From positions 1 to 64,000 of the forward strand of contig NZ_PXUE01000009.1 in NCBI RefSeq assembly GCF_003020585.1: a stretch of 64,000 nt of DNA, in the 5' to 3' direction. The notes beneath the pieces were generated by a model. The model was given only the letters and a program-made list of their open reading frames with translations, was not told the origin of the DNA and searched no databases. The position numbers and the translations under genes are program-made. Origin of the DNA: Chryseobacterium aurantiacum (GTDB lineage: Bacteria; Bacteroidota; Bacteroidia; Flavobacteriales; Weeksellaceae). Every line of letters begins with the position of its first letter. The first letter of the stretch is position 1. Positions 28,854 through 37,434 of this stretch are shown one piece after another.

Positions 28854-29681
28854 ATGCAAAATTATTTAGAATTCAACTTCAAGATTTCTCCATTGCAACC
28901 TTGGAACGAGATATTAATGGCAGAACTTATTGAAATAGGTTTTGACAGCTTTACAGAAGAAATTCACGGAATTTTAGGGTATATCCAGACAGATTTGTTT
29001 CACGAAGATCAGCTTAAGGCCCTTTCAATCTTTGAAAACGAAAATGTAAAAATTGAGTATTCATATGAAGAAATGCCAAATATTAACTGGAATGAAGAGT
29101 GGGAAAAAAACTTTTCACCCATCAATATCGATGATAAAGTATTAATCAGAGCAGAGTTTCATGAATCTGTACCGGGAATGCATGAAATTATCATCCAGCC
29201 GAAAATGTCTTTCGGAACAGGACATCACCCAACAACACACCTGATGATCCAGCAGATGATGGATATCGACTTTACCGGAAAGAAAGTATTGGATATGGGG
29301 TGTGGAACTTCTGTATTGGCGATCTATGCAAAACAGCAAGGAGCAGGAGATACTAAGGCTATCGATATCGATGAATGGTCGGTAGAAAATTCAAAAGAAA
29401 ATGCTGCCAGAAACAGTGTTGAACTTGATATTGAGCAGGGGACAGCAGATAACCTTGGTAAGGAACATTATGATATTATCCTGGCAAACATTAACCGAAA
29501 TATTCTGATCTCAGATATTCCAACTTATGTTTCTGTGTTAAACGAAGGTGGTAAATTATTGCTTTCAGGACTTTGTTTCTTTGATGTAGATGATATTCTG
29601 GAAGTATGTAAAGAAAGTGGTCTTACCCTTAAAAAGCAGTTGCAGAGAGAAGAATGGGTAAGTTTATTGCTTGAAAAATAA
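28854..29681 (+). CDS. prmA: Ribosomal protein L11 methyltransferase PrmA
   Basis: The protein has 275 residues from the ATG at 28854. An N-terminal substrate-binding domain (INWNEEWEKNFSPI) is followed by the SAM-binding domain with MSFGTGHHPTTHL, LDMGCGTSVLAIYAKQQGA and the LANINRNIL catalytic-region motif typical of PrmA. It methylates ribosomal protein L11 in the cytoplasm. The secreted SH3-like protein gene starts 21 bases after its stop, so the two may be cotranscribed. Confidence 0.93.
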   Translation: MQNYLEFNFKISPLQPWNEILMAELIEIGFDSFTEEIHGILGYIQTDLFHEDQLKALSIFENENVKIEYSYEEMPNINWNEEWEKNFSPINIDDKVLIRAEFHESVPGMHEIIIQPKMSFGTGHHPTTHLMIQQMMDIDFTGKKVLDMGCGTSVLAIYAKQQGAGDTKAIDIDEWSVENSKENAARNSVELDIEQGTADNLGKEHYDIILANINRNILISDIPTYVSVLNEGGKLLLSGLCFFDVDDILEVCKESGLTLKKQLQREEWVSLLLEK

Positions 29682-29702
29682 TTAAAAAAACAAAAAACAA
29701 AT

Positions 29703-30548
29703 ATGAAAACTTTATTGACCGCTTTATGTGTACTGATGTTGCAGCTCTTTGCAGCTCAGGATCATGAAGTGTATGCAGATGGTGTTTTTAGCTTTACAGA
29801 AAATAAAGTTCAGAAAGTTTTTACAGATTGGACCAGAGTAAGAAAAGAACCTGGTGTGAATGCTCAGACTACAGACTCGTTACAGACCAATCAAACGGTG
29901 ATGGTTCTTCAAAAGGTAGAAACGGTTCCAGTTCTGAAATTAGGAGAAAGAAATGCCAATTGGTATAAGATTTCCTATCAGAAAGGAGATGTGACTTCCG
30001 AAGGATATGTCTGGGGAGGTAATCTTTGTGTAGGCTATCGTAATAAAAACGGGTATGATTTCCTTTTTGGTTTATCAAAAACAATAGATAGGAAAATTAA
30101 AACGCTTAATGAAACTGAGAAACAAAATATAGCAGGAATCAAAGTAATGGAGGGGAATACCCTGATTGATGAGGTATATTTTGATACAGGAAGAGGAGAA
30201 GAATTAAGTACTGCTGCATTCAATATTGAAAGCAACCACAAGTTACAGAATGTTGAGTTTACCCTGAAAGCAATGGTTTCGGGTGAAGCATGTGGTATTG
30301 CAACTTATGATCAATATGTTCTTTTTAAGGATAAAAAACTTATTGCACTTCCACAGCTGATGAATGTAGGGGACGCAGGTGCCTATTATCATAGTGAAGA
30401 ATATGTTTTTCCTAATGATAAAGGAGGTATTTCCGATGCTTTTATCCTTAAGGTAGAAGATATGGAAACAGATGAAAAAGAAAGGGAAACCAAAAAACGA
30501 TCTTCCAAAACTTATCTTTGGAATGGAAGTTCTTATAAATTGAAATAA
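29703..30548 (+). CDS. Exported SH3-like domain protein of unknown function
   Basis: The 281-residue protein has a signal peptide (LLTALCVLMLQLFAAQ). Residues about 40-110 look like a bacterial SH3 fold (DWTRVRKEPGVNAQTTDSLQ, NWYKISYQKGDVTSEGYVWGG). The rest shows alternating strands and a basic/acidic tail (ETDEKERETKKRSSK). No catalytic motif is seen. Bacterial SH3 domains often bind cell wall or protein ligands, but the role here is unknown. A strong terminator follows. Confidence 0.75.
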   Translation: MKTLLTALCVLMLQLFAAQDHEVYADGVFSFTENKVQKVFTDWTRVRKEPGVNAQTTDSLQTNQTVMVLQKVETVPVLKLGERNANWYKISYQKGDVTSEGYVWGGNLCVGYRNKNGYDFLFGLSKTIDRKIKTLNETEKQNIAGIKVMEGNTLIDEVYFDTGRGEELSTAAFNIESNHKLQNVEFTLKAMVSGEACGIATYDQYVLFKDKKLIALPQLMNVGDAGAYYHSEEYVFPNDKGGISDAFILKVEDMETDEKERETKKRSSKTYLWNGSSYKLK

Positions 30549-30569
30549 CCTCTTCATTAAAAATAAACC

Positions 30570-30599
30570 AACCACTGTACAATACAGTGGTTTTTTTTG
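30570..30599 (+). terminator. Terminator after the SH3-like protein gene
   Basis: Perfect stem AACCACTGTA / TACAGTGGTT with loop CAA, followed by TTTTTTG. Confidence 0.9.
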
Positions 30600-30674
30600 T
30601 GGTAAAATCATAAAAACAGAGTCTTTCATAATTGAAAAAAATCAAATAAATTTAGGATATTAAAAAATGGATTA

Positions 30675-31307
30675 ATGAATATATTGGATGATGTGCTTCC
30701 CATCTTGTTTTCTGTTCTGGTAGGAGGTATAATTGGGATTGAAAGAGAATATCAATTAAAATCTGCCGGATTGAGAACCATGATTCTGGTGACATTGGGT
30801 GCCTGTATTTTTACAATGCTTTCCATGAATTTAGGTGAAACAGGAAGTCCTGATCGTATAGCAGCCAATATCATCACCGGAATAGGCTTTGTAGGAGCAG
30901 GTGTTATCTTTAAGGAAGAAAACAGAGTTTCAGGTCTTACAACAGCTGTTACCATATGGATTTGTGCAGCATTGGGAATGACAATAGGAGCAGGGTACTA
31001 TCAGGAAGCTACCATTGGTTCTGTGGTTGTATTTTTATTGCTCATCATGTTCAAGTATATCCAGAATGTTATCGACAGAATCAGTACCCGCTATACTTAC
31101 CAAATTACCCTTTCATACGAAGAGGGAGTGATGGAGAAGTATGAAAGCCTTTTTAAAGAGAACCATTTAAAATCTATCAGAGGAAAGCAGGTGAGAAGCG
31201 GTGAGAAGTATACCATTATCTGGCGGGTACAGGGAGCTGCAAAAAACCATGAAATTTGCTCGAAAATCCTATTGAACGATACAATGATAGATGAATGTAA
31301 GTTTTGA
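30675..31307 (+). CDS. MgtC/SapB-family membrane protein
   Basis: The 210-residue protein has four to five membrane helices in the first 130 residues with the MgtC signature GGIIGIEREYQLKSAGLRT and GIGFVGAGVIFKE. A soluble C-terminal domain of about 75 residues follows. MgtC-family proteins are linked to Mg2+ limitation and regulation of the F-type ATP synthase in other bacteria; the role here is not shown by the sequence. No clear promoter or partner gene is visible. Confidence 0.88.
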   Translation: MNILDDVLPILFSVLVGGIIGIEREYQLKSAGLRTMILVTLGACIFTMLSMNLGETGSPDRIAANIITGIGFVGAGVIFKEENRVSGLTTAVTIWICAALGMTIGAGYYQEATIGSVVVFLLLIMFKYIQNVIDRISTRYTYQITLSYEEGVMEKYESLFKENHLKSIRGKQVRSGEKYTIIWRVQGAAKNHEICSKILLNDTMIDECKF

Positions 31308-31381
31308 TGATAAATAAGCCTTTGCAACAGTGTAGAGGTTTTTATTTTGAATACTTCCTGTAGCTTACCACCGATAGGAAT

Positions 31382-31411
31382 AAAAAATAGGATTGGAATC
31401 ATCCAATCCTA
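31382..31411 (-). terminator. Orphan minus-strand terminator-like hairpin
   Basis: Perfect 10-bp stem TAGGATTGGA / TCCAATCCTA with a four-base loop. T-tract TTTTTT follows only on the minus strand, yet no minus-strand gene lies to its right until 33396. Confidence 0.55.
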
Positions 31412-31703
31412 CCCAAACATGATTAAGTGTATAGTGTAGCCATAATGGCTATGGGGAATTTAAAGTTGCACAAAAAAAGATTTTTATTGATCCTTAATCA
31501 GGTTTCCCTACATCATAAAACTAACATTTAATGGCTCCCTTTTTAAAGCTTACCGCTGTAAAAGTAATACGAATAGCAATCCATGAGAGTAAAAGTTAAG
31601 CTGATGCAGCAAAATAGGCCGGTGAAACGTAATTTTCATGTCATGAAGTGATAAATAGAATCATCTCTAACAGAATATCTATAAAAGCAGGATCTTGTGA
31701 GTA
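31412..31703. other. Gene-free stretch, possible remnant
   Basis: No supported gene. Several short frames exist on both strands (for example a 22-codon ATG frame at about 31531), none long enough to name. The orphan terminator at its left edge suggests a former or unrecognised minus-strand transcript here. Confidence 0.4.
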
Positions 31704-31706
31704 TTT

Positions 31707-31734
31707 TTTGAATGTATAATAATTGTTAAATTTG
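31707..31734 (+). promoter_or_regulatory. Promoter of the Crp/Fnr-MBL pair
   Basis: TTTG at 31707-31710 and TAAATTTG at 31727-31734 are separated by 16 bases, fitting the Bacteroidota -33/-7 pattern. The 5' leader would be about 60 bases. Confidence 0.6.
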
Positions 31735-31801
31735 GATACTGGTTTTAGCATGTAATCCGTAAACGGTTAATAAGAAAATAAAAGGACGAAAAAATTGTAA
31801 A

Positions 31802-32389
31802 ATGACTGACGTATTTGAAAATTACCTATCCTCAACAGGAGTACTATCAGCCGAGGAAATTAATTTTTCTGCTCAGTTCTTCAAATCGATCCACTTAAAA
31901 AAGGGTGATTTTTTTGTTCGTGAGGATGAGTCCTGCCGTCATATTGGATTTATCGCCAGTGGTGCTGTAAAGGCATATGCTATCGACAAAGAAGGAAAGG
32001 AAAATATAACCTGCTTCAAATTTGAAAAGGAATTTGTCACTTCGTTTCCGGAGTTTGTGGCGCAGAAAAAATCCAGAAGAAGTATTAGGGCTATAGAAGA
32101 TAGCATAATCTATAGGATAAGCTATCCGGACTATCAATATCTGCTTGGTCAGGTGACCGCTTGGAACGGAGTTCTAAAATCAGTGATGGAACAGGAATAT
32201 AGCCAAAAGGAACGCTATCTGCTGAATTACAATAATAGGTCGGCTGTGGATAAATACTTTCATGTACTTGCTAGCGAGCCGATACTCGTCCAGCGTGTTT
32301 CTACGCAGGATCTGGCATCATACCTCGGTATCACGCAACGATCACTTACACGGGCAAAGGGACAAATACATAGACCCAACCCCTTATAG
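31802..32389 (+). CDS. Crp/Fnr-family transcriptional regulator
   Basis: The 195-residue protein has an N-terminal cyclic-nucleotide-binding-like beta barrel (KKGDFFVREDESCRHIGFIA, SGAVKAYAIDKEGKENI) and a C-terminal helix-turn-helix (STQDLASYLGITQRSLTRAK). It lacks cysteines for an Fnr iron-sulfur cluster. The gene lies five bases before an MBL-fold hydrolase, which it probably controls. The 3' part of this gene and the next one have noticeably higher GC than neighbouring genes, which suggests recent transfer. Confidence 0.85.
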   Translation: MTDVFENYLSSTGVLSAEEINFSAQFFKSIHLKKGDFFVREDESCRHIGFIASGAVKAYAIDKEGKENITCFKFEKEFVTSFPEFVAQKKSRRSIRAIEDSIIYRISYPDYQYLLGQVTAWNGVLKSVMEQEYSQKERYLLNYNNRSAVDKYFHVLASEPILVQRVSTQDLASYLGITQRSLTRAKGQIHRPNPL

Positions 32390-32394
32390 GACAA

Positions 32395-33132
32395 ATGTCC
32401 TTACGCAGCCTTGATCAGCGATGTAGATTTGCACAAAAAAAGATGCTACGTCAAATTGCTCCCGAAGTGTTTCAGATTCCATTGATGCCACGAAACAGTA
32501 TCAATTGCTATATAATTGAAGATGTATTGGTAGACTCCGGAATACGGAGTTCATACACCACTATAAAGAACGCTATCCAGAAAATTCCGGTTTCTCAACA
32601 TGTACTGACCCATGCCCATGCAGACCACCAAGGCTGTAGTGATCAGATTTGCGCTGAGTTCAAGATACCCTTACTCTGTCATCCCAACGAAGTTTTTAGG
32701 ACTGAAACAGGTCTGGTCACCAACGATTATCCAACTCCACAACATTGGATAGCAAAACTTCAACAAATGTACTGGGCAGGTCAGGGACATAAAGTAGAAC
32801 GAACAATTGTTGAAAATGATAGGATTGGAAACTTTCAGGTAATAGAGACACCCGGACATTCGGCAGGTCATATTTCTTTATTCCGAGAACGAGATGGTGT
32901 CCTGATCATCGGAGATGTGGCGACAAATATGAATCTGCTCACAACAGCGACAGGTCTGCGGCTTCCGCCCAACATATTCACCTCCGATCAGCAACGTAAC
33001 ATCAAATCGCTCCAGAAGTTAGCAGAGCTGAATCCTGCCATTATCTGCTTTGGGCACGGGCCGGTCATGCGAAATACAGATCGGAAGTTTGAGAAATTTG
33101 TGGCTAAATGCAGTGCGGTTATCCAAAGATAG
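32395..33132 (+). CDS. MBL-fold metallo-hydrolase
   Basis: This 245-residue protein (or about 229 from the ATG at 32443, where family similarity appears to begin) has the metallo-beta-lactamase fold motif THAHADHQG, a later ligand histidine in TPGHSAGHIS, the metal-bridging Asp in GDVATN, and GHGP near the C terminus. Such enzymes hydrolyse lactones, thioesters or similar substrates with two metals; the substrate is not evident. It pairs with the upstream regulator as a two-gene unit, and the codon use looks foreign. Confidence 0.85.
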   Translation: MSLRSLDQRCRFAQKKMLRQIAPEVFQIPLMPRNSINCYIIEDVLVDSGIRSSYTTIKNAIQKIPVSQHVLTHAHADHQGCSDQICAEFKIPLLCHPNEVFRTETGLVTNDYPTPQHWIAKLQQMYWAGQGHKVERTIVENDRIGNFQVIETPGHSAGHISLFRERDGVLIIGDVATNMNLLTTATGLRLPPNIFTSDQQRNIKSLQKLAELNPAIICFGHGPVMRNTDRKFEKFVAKCSAVIQR

Positions 33133-33361
33133 ATAGTGTTGTTTAATGGACTTACCTTATCTCATCTTCAAAAATTGCAAAATCCTGAAAAAACATAATA
33201 AACTTAAGGGATTTCGAATTGAAGAAAAAGTGTTGTAGAAAATATGTGGAAGCACTTGTATAAAGTTTCTTAAAAGTAATAAAAGAATTCTATCTTCGAA
33301 CATAGAACTCTAAATGTCCCAATAGTAAAAGCTCGGGTCATAGATTTTTATGGGTATAAAA

Positions 33362-33392
33362 AAAGAGACAACTATCAAATAGTTGTCTCTTT
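33362..33392 (-). terminator. Terminator of tRNA cassette 1
   Basis: Perfect 13-bp stem AAAGAGACAACTA / TAGTTGTCTCTTT with loop TCAAA. On the minus strand it is followed by TTTTTTATACCC, just downstream of tRNA-Arg. Confidence 0.9.
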
Positions 33393-33395
33393 AAG

Positions 33396-33469
33396 TGAGC
33401 GCGAAAGGATTCGAACCTTTGACCGTCTGCTTAGAAGGCAGATGCTCTATCCAGCTGAGCTACGCACCC
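33396..33469 (-). tRNA. tRNA-Arg (TCT), cassette 1
   Basis: On the minus strand the 74-nt sequence begins GGGTGCGTAGCTCAGC, has anticodon loop CTTCTAA (anticodon TCT, arginine), a GGTTCGAATCC T-arm and a closing acceptor strand CGCGCTC plus A. All four arms pair. It is the distal gene of a Pro-Arg cassette. Confidence 0.96.
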
Positions 33470-33486
33470 TTAAAATCTTGAAAAAG

Positions 33487-33561
33487 TCGGGGCGGCAGGA
33501 TTCGAACCTGCGACCTCCTGGTCCCAAACCAGGCGCGATGACCGGACTACGCTACGCCCCG
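33487..33561 (-). tRNA. tRNA-Pro (TGG), cassette 1
   Basis: On the minus strand the 75-nt sequence begins CGGGGCGTAGCGTAG, has anticodon loop TTTGGGA (anticodon TGG, proline), GGTTCGAATCC T-arm and acceptor CGCCCCG plus A. Confidence 0.96.
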
Positions 33562-33603
33562 AGGGTGTCATCAGTAACGAATTTTACTTCGTTTTTGCGG
33601 TTG

Positions 33604-33611
33604 CAAAGGTA
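33604..33611 (-). promoter_or_regulatory. -7 promoter element of tRNA cassette 1
   Basis: TACCTTTG on the minus strand matches TAnnTTTG upstream of tRNA-Pro. The same site in cassette 2 reads CAACTTTG (34074-34081), one base off, so copy 2 may be weaker. Confidence 0.6.
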
Positions 33612-33834
33612 CAATACTTTTTGGAATAAAAAAATAAAATGTAGAATAAATTTCAATTAATTTTTCGTGAACCCTTTTTGAGTAATTATACTTGTTTAAT
33701 AACCATGATCTTATATTATTTTACATAAAAATGGAAAAAAATATTTTTGTTTCAGTTTTATGCTATTTGTAATGCTTATTGAGCTCAAGTAGTAAATAGA
33801 GGTATCATAGGAATTGAGAGAGATCAAAAACAAA
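33612..33834. other. AT-rich intercassette sequence
   Basis: About 220 bases between cassette 1 and the terminator of cassette 2, very AT-rich. It includes homology to the promoter side of cassette 2 up to 33707; I see no gene in the remainder. Confidence 0.6.
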
Positions 33835-33862
33835 AAAGACCCACAATTTCTTGTGAGTCTTT
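33835..33862 (-). terminator. Terminator of tRNA cassette 2
   Basis: Stem AAAGACTCACAA / TTGTGGGTCTTT (minus strand, one G-T pair), loop GAAA, followed by TTTGTTTTTG. Its stem differs from that of cassette 1 although the tRNA genes are identical. Confidence 0.85.
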
Positions 33863-33865
33863 AAG

Positions 33866-33939
33866 TGAGCGCGAAAGGATTCGAACCTTTGACCGTCTGC
33901 TTAGAAGGCAGATGCTCTATCCAGCTGAGCTACGCACCC
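33866..33939 (-). tRNA. tRNA-Arg (TCT), cassette 2
   Basis: Identical to the gene at 33396-33469: 74 nt, anticodon TCT, all arms conserved. Confidence 0.96.
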
Positions 33940-33956
33940 TTAAAATCTTGAAAAAG

Positions 33957-34031
33957 TCGGGGCGGCAGGATTCGAACCTGCGACCTCCTGGTCCCAAACC
34001 AGGCGCGATGACCGGACTACGCTACGCCCCG
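33957..34031 (-). tRNA. tRNA-Pro (TGG), cassette 2
   Basis: Identical to the gene at 33487-33561: 75 nt, anticodon TGG. Confidence 0.96.
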
Positions 34032-34176
34032 AGATGGCCATCAATAACGAATTTTACATCGTTTTTGGGGTTGCAAAGTTGCAATACTTTTTGGAATAAA
34101 AAAAATAAAATGAGAAGAATTTTTAATTATTTTTTCGTGAACACTTTTTATTGTCTTTACTGAGTTAATAACCATG

Positions 34177-34335
34177 GATTTATGATATCCGAAAAATATT
34201 TATTTTTTTTCAACCCATAGGAAGACTTGGAACAAAAGATGGTAAGAACAATATTTTTAAAATCCTTACGAAACAAAAAATTAAGCAAACAGTTTCTTTT
34301 TATAATCTAAAAATAAGAAAATCTCCCTTAATTCC
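34177..34335. other. AT-rich gap before the nuclease gene
   Basis: Past the end of the duplication the sequence is AT-rich with no ORF or clear hairpin. Confidence 0.6.
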
Positions 34336-34343
34336 TATATTTG
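34336..34343 (+). promoter_or_regulatory. -7 promoter element of the nuclease gene
   Basis: TATATTTG matches TAnnTTTG but lies only four bases before the ATG at 34348. Either the message is nearly leaderless or translation starts at the in-frame ATG at 34360. Confidence 0.5.
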
Positions 34344-34347
34344 CCGG

Positions 34348-34845
34348 ATGAAACGATTAATGTTGATGAGCCTGCTTTTCCCGGTACTTATTTTCTCTCA
34401 GACAAGCGGAAAAGTAATCAAAATTTCAGATGGAGATACAATCACCTTGCTTTTAAAAGGAAACGAACAAAAAAAGCTTAGGCTGGCTGAGGTAGACTGC
34501 CCGGAAAATGGACAGCCATTTGGGAAAAATGCCAAGCAGTTTACTTCGGCTCAGGTATTTGGTAAAACAGTTAAGTTTATTGAAACCAATAAAGACCGCT
34601 ATGGTCGCTCCGTAGCCAAGGTTTACTATGATAATGGTAAATACCTTTCAAAAGAGCTTATAAAAGCAGGAATGGGGTGGTGGTACTTCTCTTATTCCAA
34701 AGATGCTTCTTTGGGGCAATTACAGCAAAACGCACAACGTACCAAGACAGGCTTGTGGCAGGATGTTCATGCAATGGCGCCTTGGGCTTACAGAAAAATG
34801 AAGAGAGAGCAGAGAAGTAAAAAATATCAGGTTGCCAAAAATTAA
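34348..34845 (+). CDS. Exported thermonuclease-family (SNase-like) nuclease
   Basis: The 165-residue protein has a signal peptide (RLMLMSLLFPVLIFSQ) and a staphylococcal-nuclease-like OB fold: VIKISDGDTITLLL, LRLAEVDCPENGQPFGKNAK (acid metal ligands and active-site Arg), KDRYGRSVAKVYYDNGKYLSK-type strands and GLWQ near the end. It cleaves DNA and/or RNA outside the cytoplasm. The start at 34348 keeps the basic n-region KR; 34360 fits the promoter spacing better. It is the first of three exported enzymes lying between tRNA cassettes. Confidence 0.9.
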   Translation: MKRLMLMSLLFPVLIFSQTSGKVIKISDGDTITLLLKGNEQKKLRLAEVDCPENGQPFGKNAKQFTSAQVFGKTVKFIETNKDRYGRSVAKVYYDNGKYLSKELIKAGMGWWYFSYSKDASLGQLQQNAQRTKTGLWQDVHAMAPWAYRKMKREQRSKKYQVAKN

Positions 34846-35106
34846 TAATAGAAATATTGGGTGAAGTGGATTTTACTTCAGAATATTCATTTAATAATAA
34901 TTTTGAAAGAAAATTACACAGTTGTTGATTTTGATTTATAAAACATTGTTTTTCAATGTTTTGTAATTACTCGTACTCTTTTTTATAACTATTCATACCT
35001 GTTTTTTTTTGATAAATGAGGTCGAATACTTTTATTCGGTCGCAGAAGAGATTTTACTTTTTCAAATTTGTATCGAAATAATTTTATAACATTAAATAAC
35101 GATACA

Positions 35107-36165
35107 ATGAAAACTTCATTCACCTTTTTAGCAGTTCTTTTATTAATTAGCAGTTTGTCTTTTGGGCAAGATTTTTCCAAAAAAATTGATTCCATTATAA
35201 AGGATAATTATCAAAAAAATCCTGATGTAGGAATTAGTGTTGGTTTTATCAGTAATAATAAAGAGTTTTTCACAGCATATGGTAAATTGAGCAAAGAAAG
35301 TAAGGTTGATATTGATAAGAATTCCATATTTGAAATTGCTTCTATTACAAAGATCCTAACCTCCAATTTGATTGCGCAGGCTGTTATTGATCATAAATTT
35401 AAAGTAGATGATTATATAGATAACTATTTGCCAAAAAGATATGTTTTAAATTCAAATCTTAAAAACAAAATAAAAATTTCAGATCTGGCATCTCATCAAT
35501 CTGGTTTACCTGACCTTGATTTTGGTAAATTAATGGAATTGAATCCACAGCAGCCGGTAAGTAGCGTAACAGAGCAATCTTTAGCCTCTATAATCAATAA
35601 TTGTACTGAACTTATTGACTACGGGAAGTATCGTTATTCTACTATTGGGTATACTTTACTTGGAGAGATTTTAGAAACGGTATATGCTAAAAGTTATGAT
35701 GAAATAATTCGTGGGAAAATAATAGGTCCTTTAAAAATGAAAAATACATTAACAAAGGATTTCAATGTGAAAAATAGAACAACAGGTTATAATCCTGATG
35801 GAGGAGTTCAGGAATTCTTCAAATGGAATGTTACTGCGCCAGCCGGATTGGTGAAATCAAATGCTTCTGATATGGTAAAATATCTAAAAGCAATTTTAAC
35901 CCCGGGGAACCCTGTTTCTGAAGCAGCACTGATAACCGAAAAGATCTATTATAAAGATGAAAAAAGAGAAATGGGATTAGGGCTTGGTGTGAGTACTGAT
36001 GAGCAAAATACAATCTACCTAAAGTCGGGAGACTCTATGGGGCAATCTTCCATCATTTGCTATAATAGAGCAAAAAAATGGGGCATTATTATTCTTTTGA
36101 CCCAGAGAAATTCAAAAATGAGACAGAACCTGCTTAATACAATCTATGATAAAGTCTTGAAATAA
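35107..36165 (+). CDS. Exported serine hydrolase of the beta-lactamase/S12 family
   Basis: From the ATG at 35107 the 352-residue protein has a signal peptide ending SFGQ; an in-frame extension to 35068 is rejected for that reason. The catalytic SxxK is S79-I-T-K82, the second motif is YST in KYRYSTIGY, and HQSGLPDLD and SGDSMGQSS fit the class C beta-lactamase-like fold. Members include D-Ala carboxypeptidases, esterases and peptidases; nothing here shows lactam resistance. A terminator follows. The gene stands in an insertion-prone tRNA region. Confidence 0.88.
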   Translation: MKTSFTFLAVLLLISSLSFGQDFSKKIDSIIKDNYQKNPDVGISVGFISNNKEFFTAYGKLSKESKVDIDKNSIFEIASITKILTSNLIAQAVIDHKFKVDDYIDNYLPKRYVLNSNLKNKIKISDLASHQSGLPDLDFGKLMELNPQQPVSSVTEQSLASIINNCTELIDYGKYRYSTIGYTLLGEILETVYAKSYDEIIRGKIIGPLKMKNTLTKDFNVKNRTTGYNPDGGVQEFFKWNVTAPAGLVKSNASDMVKYLKAILTPGNPVSEAALITEKIYYKDEKREMGLGLGVSTDEQNTIYLKSGDSMGQSSIICYNRAKKWGIIILLTQRNSKMRQNLLNTIYDKVLK

Positions 36166-36184
36166 ATTCTAGATCTAAATTTTA

Positions 36185-36217
36185 AAAACTGCTTCAAATG
36201 CTGAAGCAGTTTTTTTA
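36185..36217 (+). terminator. Terminator of the serine hydrolase gene
   Basis: Perfect 12-bp stem AAAACTGCTTCA / TGAAGCAGTTTT, loop AATGC, then TTTT. Confidence 0.9.
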
Positions 36218-36354
36218 TAATGATATTGATAAAGTGTATTGTAACCCTTAAAAATTCATTAATATTGTTTAGTATATTCAGAGTGCACAGGGTGTGTATT
36301 TTCGAGTTGAAAGCAACTTTAAGTTCATTGATGCTTATGCTAAAAACAATAGAG

Positions 36355-37296
36355 ATGAGGTCTATAATAATACCTGTATTTATTACTCTTTTTTCAATAA
36401 CATTATTTCATTCACAGACTTCTGAAAGGAAATTTGTATCCATTAACAATAAACAAATGGCGTATAAAACTTTTGGGCTTGATGAAAGAAAGGCTAATGA
36501 ACCAATTGTAGTCTTTGAAAGTGGGCTTGGTTCAGGTGGCGGTGGCTATGGAAGTTTGTTTCCTTTTATTCAAAAAAAGTATTCAGGGATAGTTTATGAT
36601 AGGAATGGAATTGGAGAATCAGAAATTGACACTTCTGTAAAGACAGATGAAGAAGTTATAAGAAGGCTTCATGACTTGTTAACTGAATTGAAAATAAGTC
36701 CGCCCTATCTATTGGTAGGACATTCAATAGGTGGTCCATTTGTACGTTTATATGCTTCAATATATCCCAATGAGGTTTGTGGTCTGTTTTTCATAGATCC
36801 AACAGATTTTATGCTTACCAAAGAAGAAGACAATAAAGTGAAAGTAAATACATCAAGCTCGACAGGGTATAGGGAATTATTTGCTATAAACCTTAGAAAC
36901 ATCATCAATGATAGTTCTACATCCAATGGTTTTCGAAATGAGGCACAGAGAGAGCTGAATGAAAGTTCACCTGAATTCTTTAAAAAATACAAATCCTTAC
37001 GGCCTCTTAAAGATATTCCTGTAACCGTAATGATTTCGTACAACAAACATATTGAGCATTATGAAACCGAAATGAATGAAAAATTGAAATTAGGGATCAA
37101 TCTAATCCCGTGGTGGAAAGAATTGGATGAATTAAGAATAAACCATTATGCAGAGATGATAAAGAATAATAGTAATAGTCAGCTTATTCTGTTGCCTCGC
37201 TATAGCCATGGAATACACCAACAAGATCCAAAGATTGTAGCAGAAGCTTTAAGCAATACATATGAAAGATGTCTAACTTCCTTAAAAAGCAAGTAG
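36355..37296 (+). CDS. Exported alpha/beta hydrolase
   Basis: From the ATG at 36355 the 313-residue protein begins with a signal peptide (SIIIPVFITLFSITLFHSQ); an open frame upstream to 36220 overlaps the preceding terminator and is not used. Alpha/beta-hydrolase landmarks are the oxyanion region ESGLGSGGGGYGS, YDRNGIGES, the nucleophile elbow GHSIGG, and the late His in RYSHGIHQ. The substrate is unknown; the class covers esterases and lipases. It runs toward the third tRNA cassette. Confidence 0.85.
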   Translation: MRSIIIPVFITLFSITLFHSQTSERKFVSINNKQMAYKTFGLDERKANEPIVVFESGLGSGGGGYGSLFPFIQKKYSGIVYDRNGIGESEIDTSVKTDEEVIRRLHDLLTELKISPPYLLVGHSIGGPFVRLYASIYPNEVCGLFFIDPTDFMLTKEEDNKVKVNTSSSTGYRELFAINLRNIINDSSTSNGFRNEAQRELNESSPEFFKKYKSLRPLKDIPVTVMISYNKHIEHYETEMNEKLKLGINLIPWWKELDELRINHYAEMIKNNSNSQLILLPRYSHGIHQQDPKIVAEALSNTYERCLTSLKSK

Positions 37297-37392
37297 AAAT
37301 AATAGAAATTTTAGTATTTGAAAATGAAGTAGGCTTGTTTACAATGAATGGAAGTTCCAGAAAAAATTGTGATAATGAATCATGTATAAAAA

Positions 37393-37432
37393 AATAACGC
37401 CATTTAAAACATATGTTCTAAATGGCGTTATT
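37393..37432 (-). terminator. Terminator of tRNA cassette 3
   Basis: Perfect 14-bp stem AATAACGCCATTTA / TAAATGGCGTTATT. On the minus strand TTTTTATAC follows. Confidence 0.9.
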
Positions 37433-37434
37433 TG

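Larger units (their letters stand above)
33388..34176. repeat. 470-bp tandem duplication of the tRNA-Arg/tRNA-Pro cassette
   Basis: Positions 33388-33707 recur at 33858-34176. The two tRNA genes are identical in both copies. The spacer CCTTAAAATCTTGAAAAAGT is shared, and the promoter side (for example AACGAATTTTAC, TACTTTTTGGAATAAAAA, TTTTTCGTGAAC) matches with scattered differences. Confidence 0.9.

Noticed and set aside
31531-31600. 22-codon ATG frame in the gene-free region
   Set aside because: Too short, no start-proximal promoter and no recognisable pattern; left as possible remnant only.
33442-33660. 72-codon plus-strand frame across tRNA-Arg/tRNA-Pro cassette 1 (also at 33912-34163 and 37422-37604)
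   Set aside because: The frames are antisense translations of tRNA genes (the familiar GRQDSNLRPPGPKPG artefact). The tRNAs explain the sequence fully.
36220-36354. Upstream extension of the alpha/beta hydrolase frame
   Set aside because: It starts directly after a terminator and would displace the signal peptide that begins at 36355.
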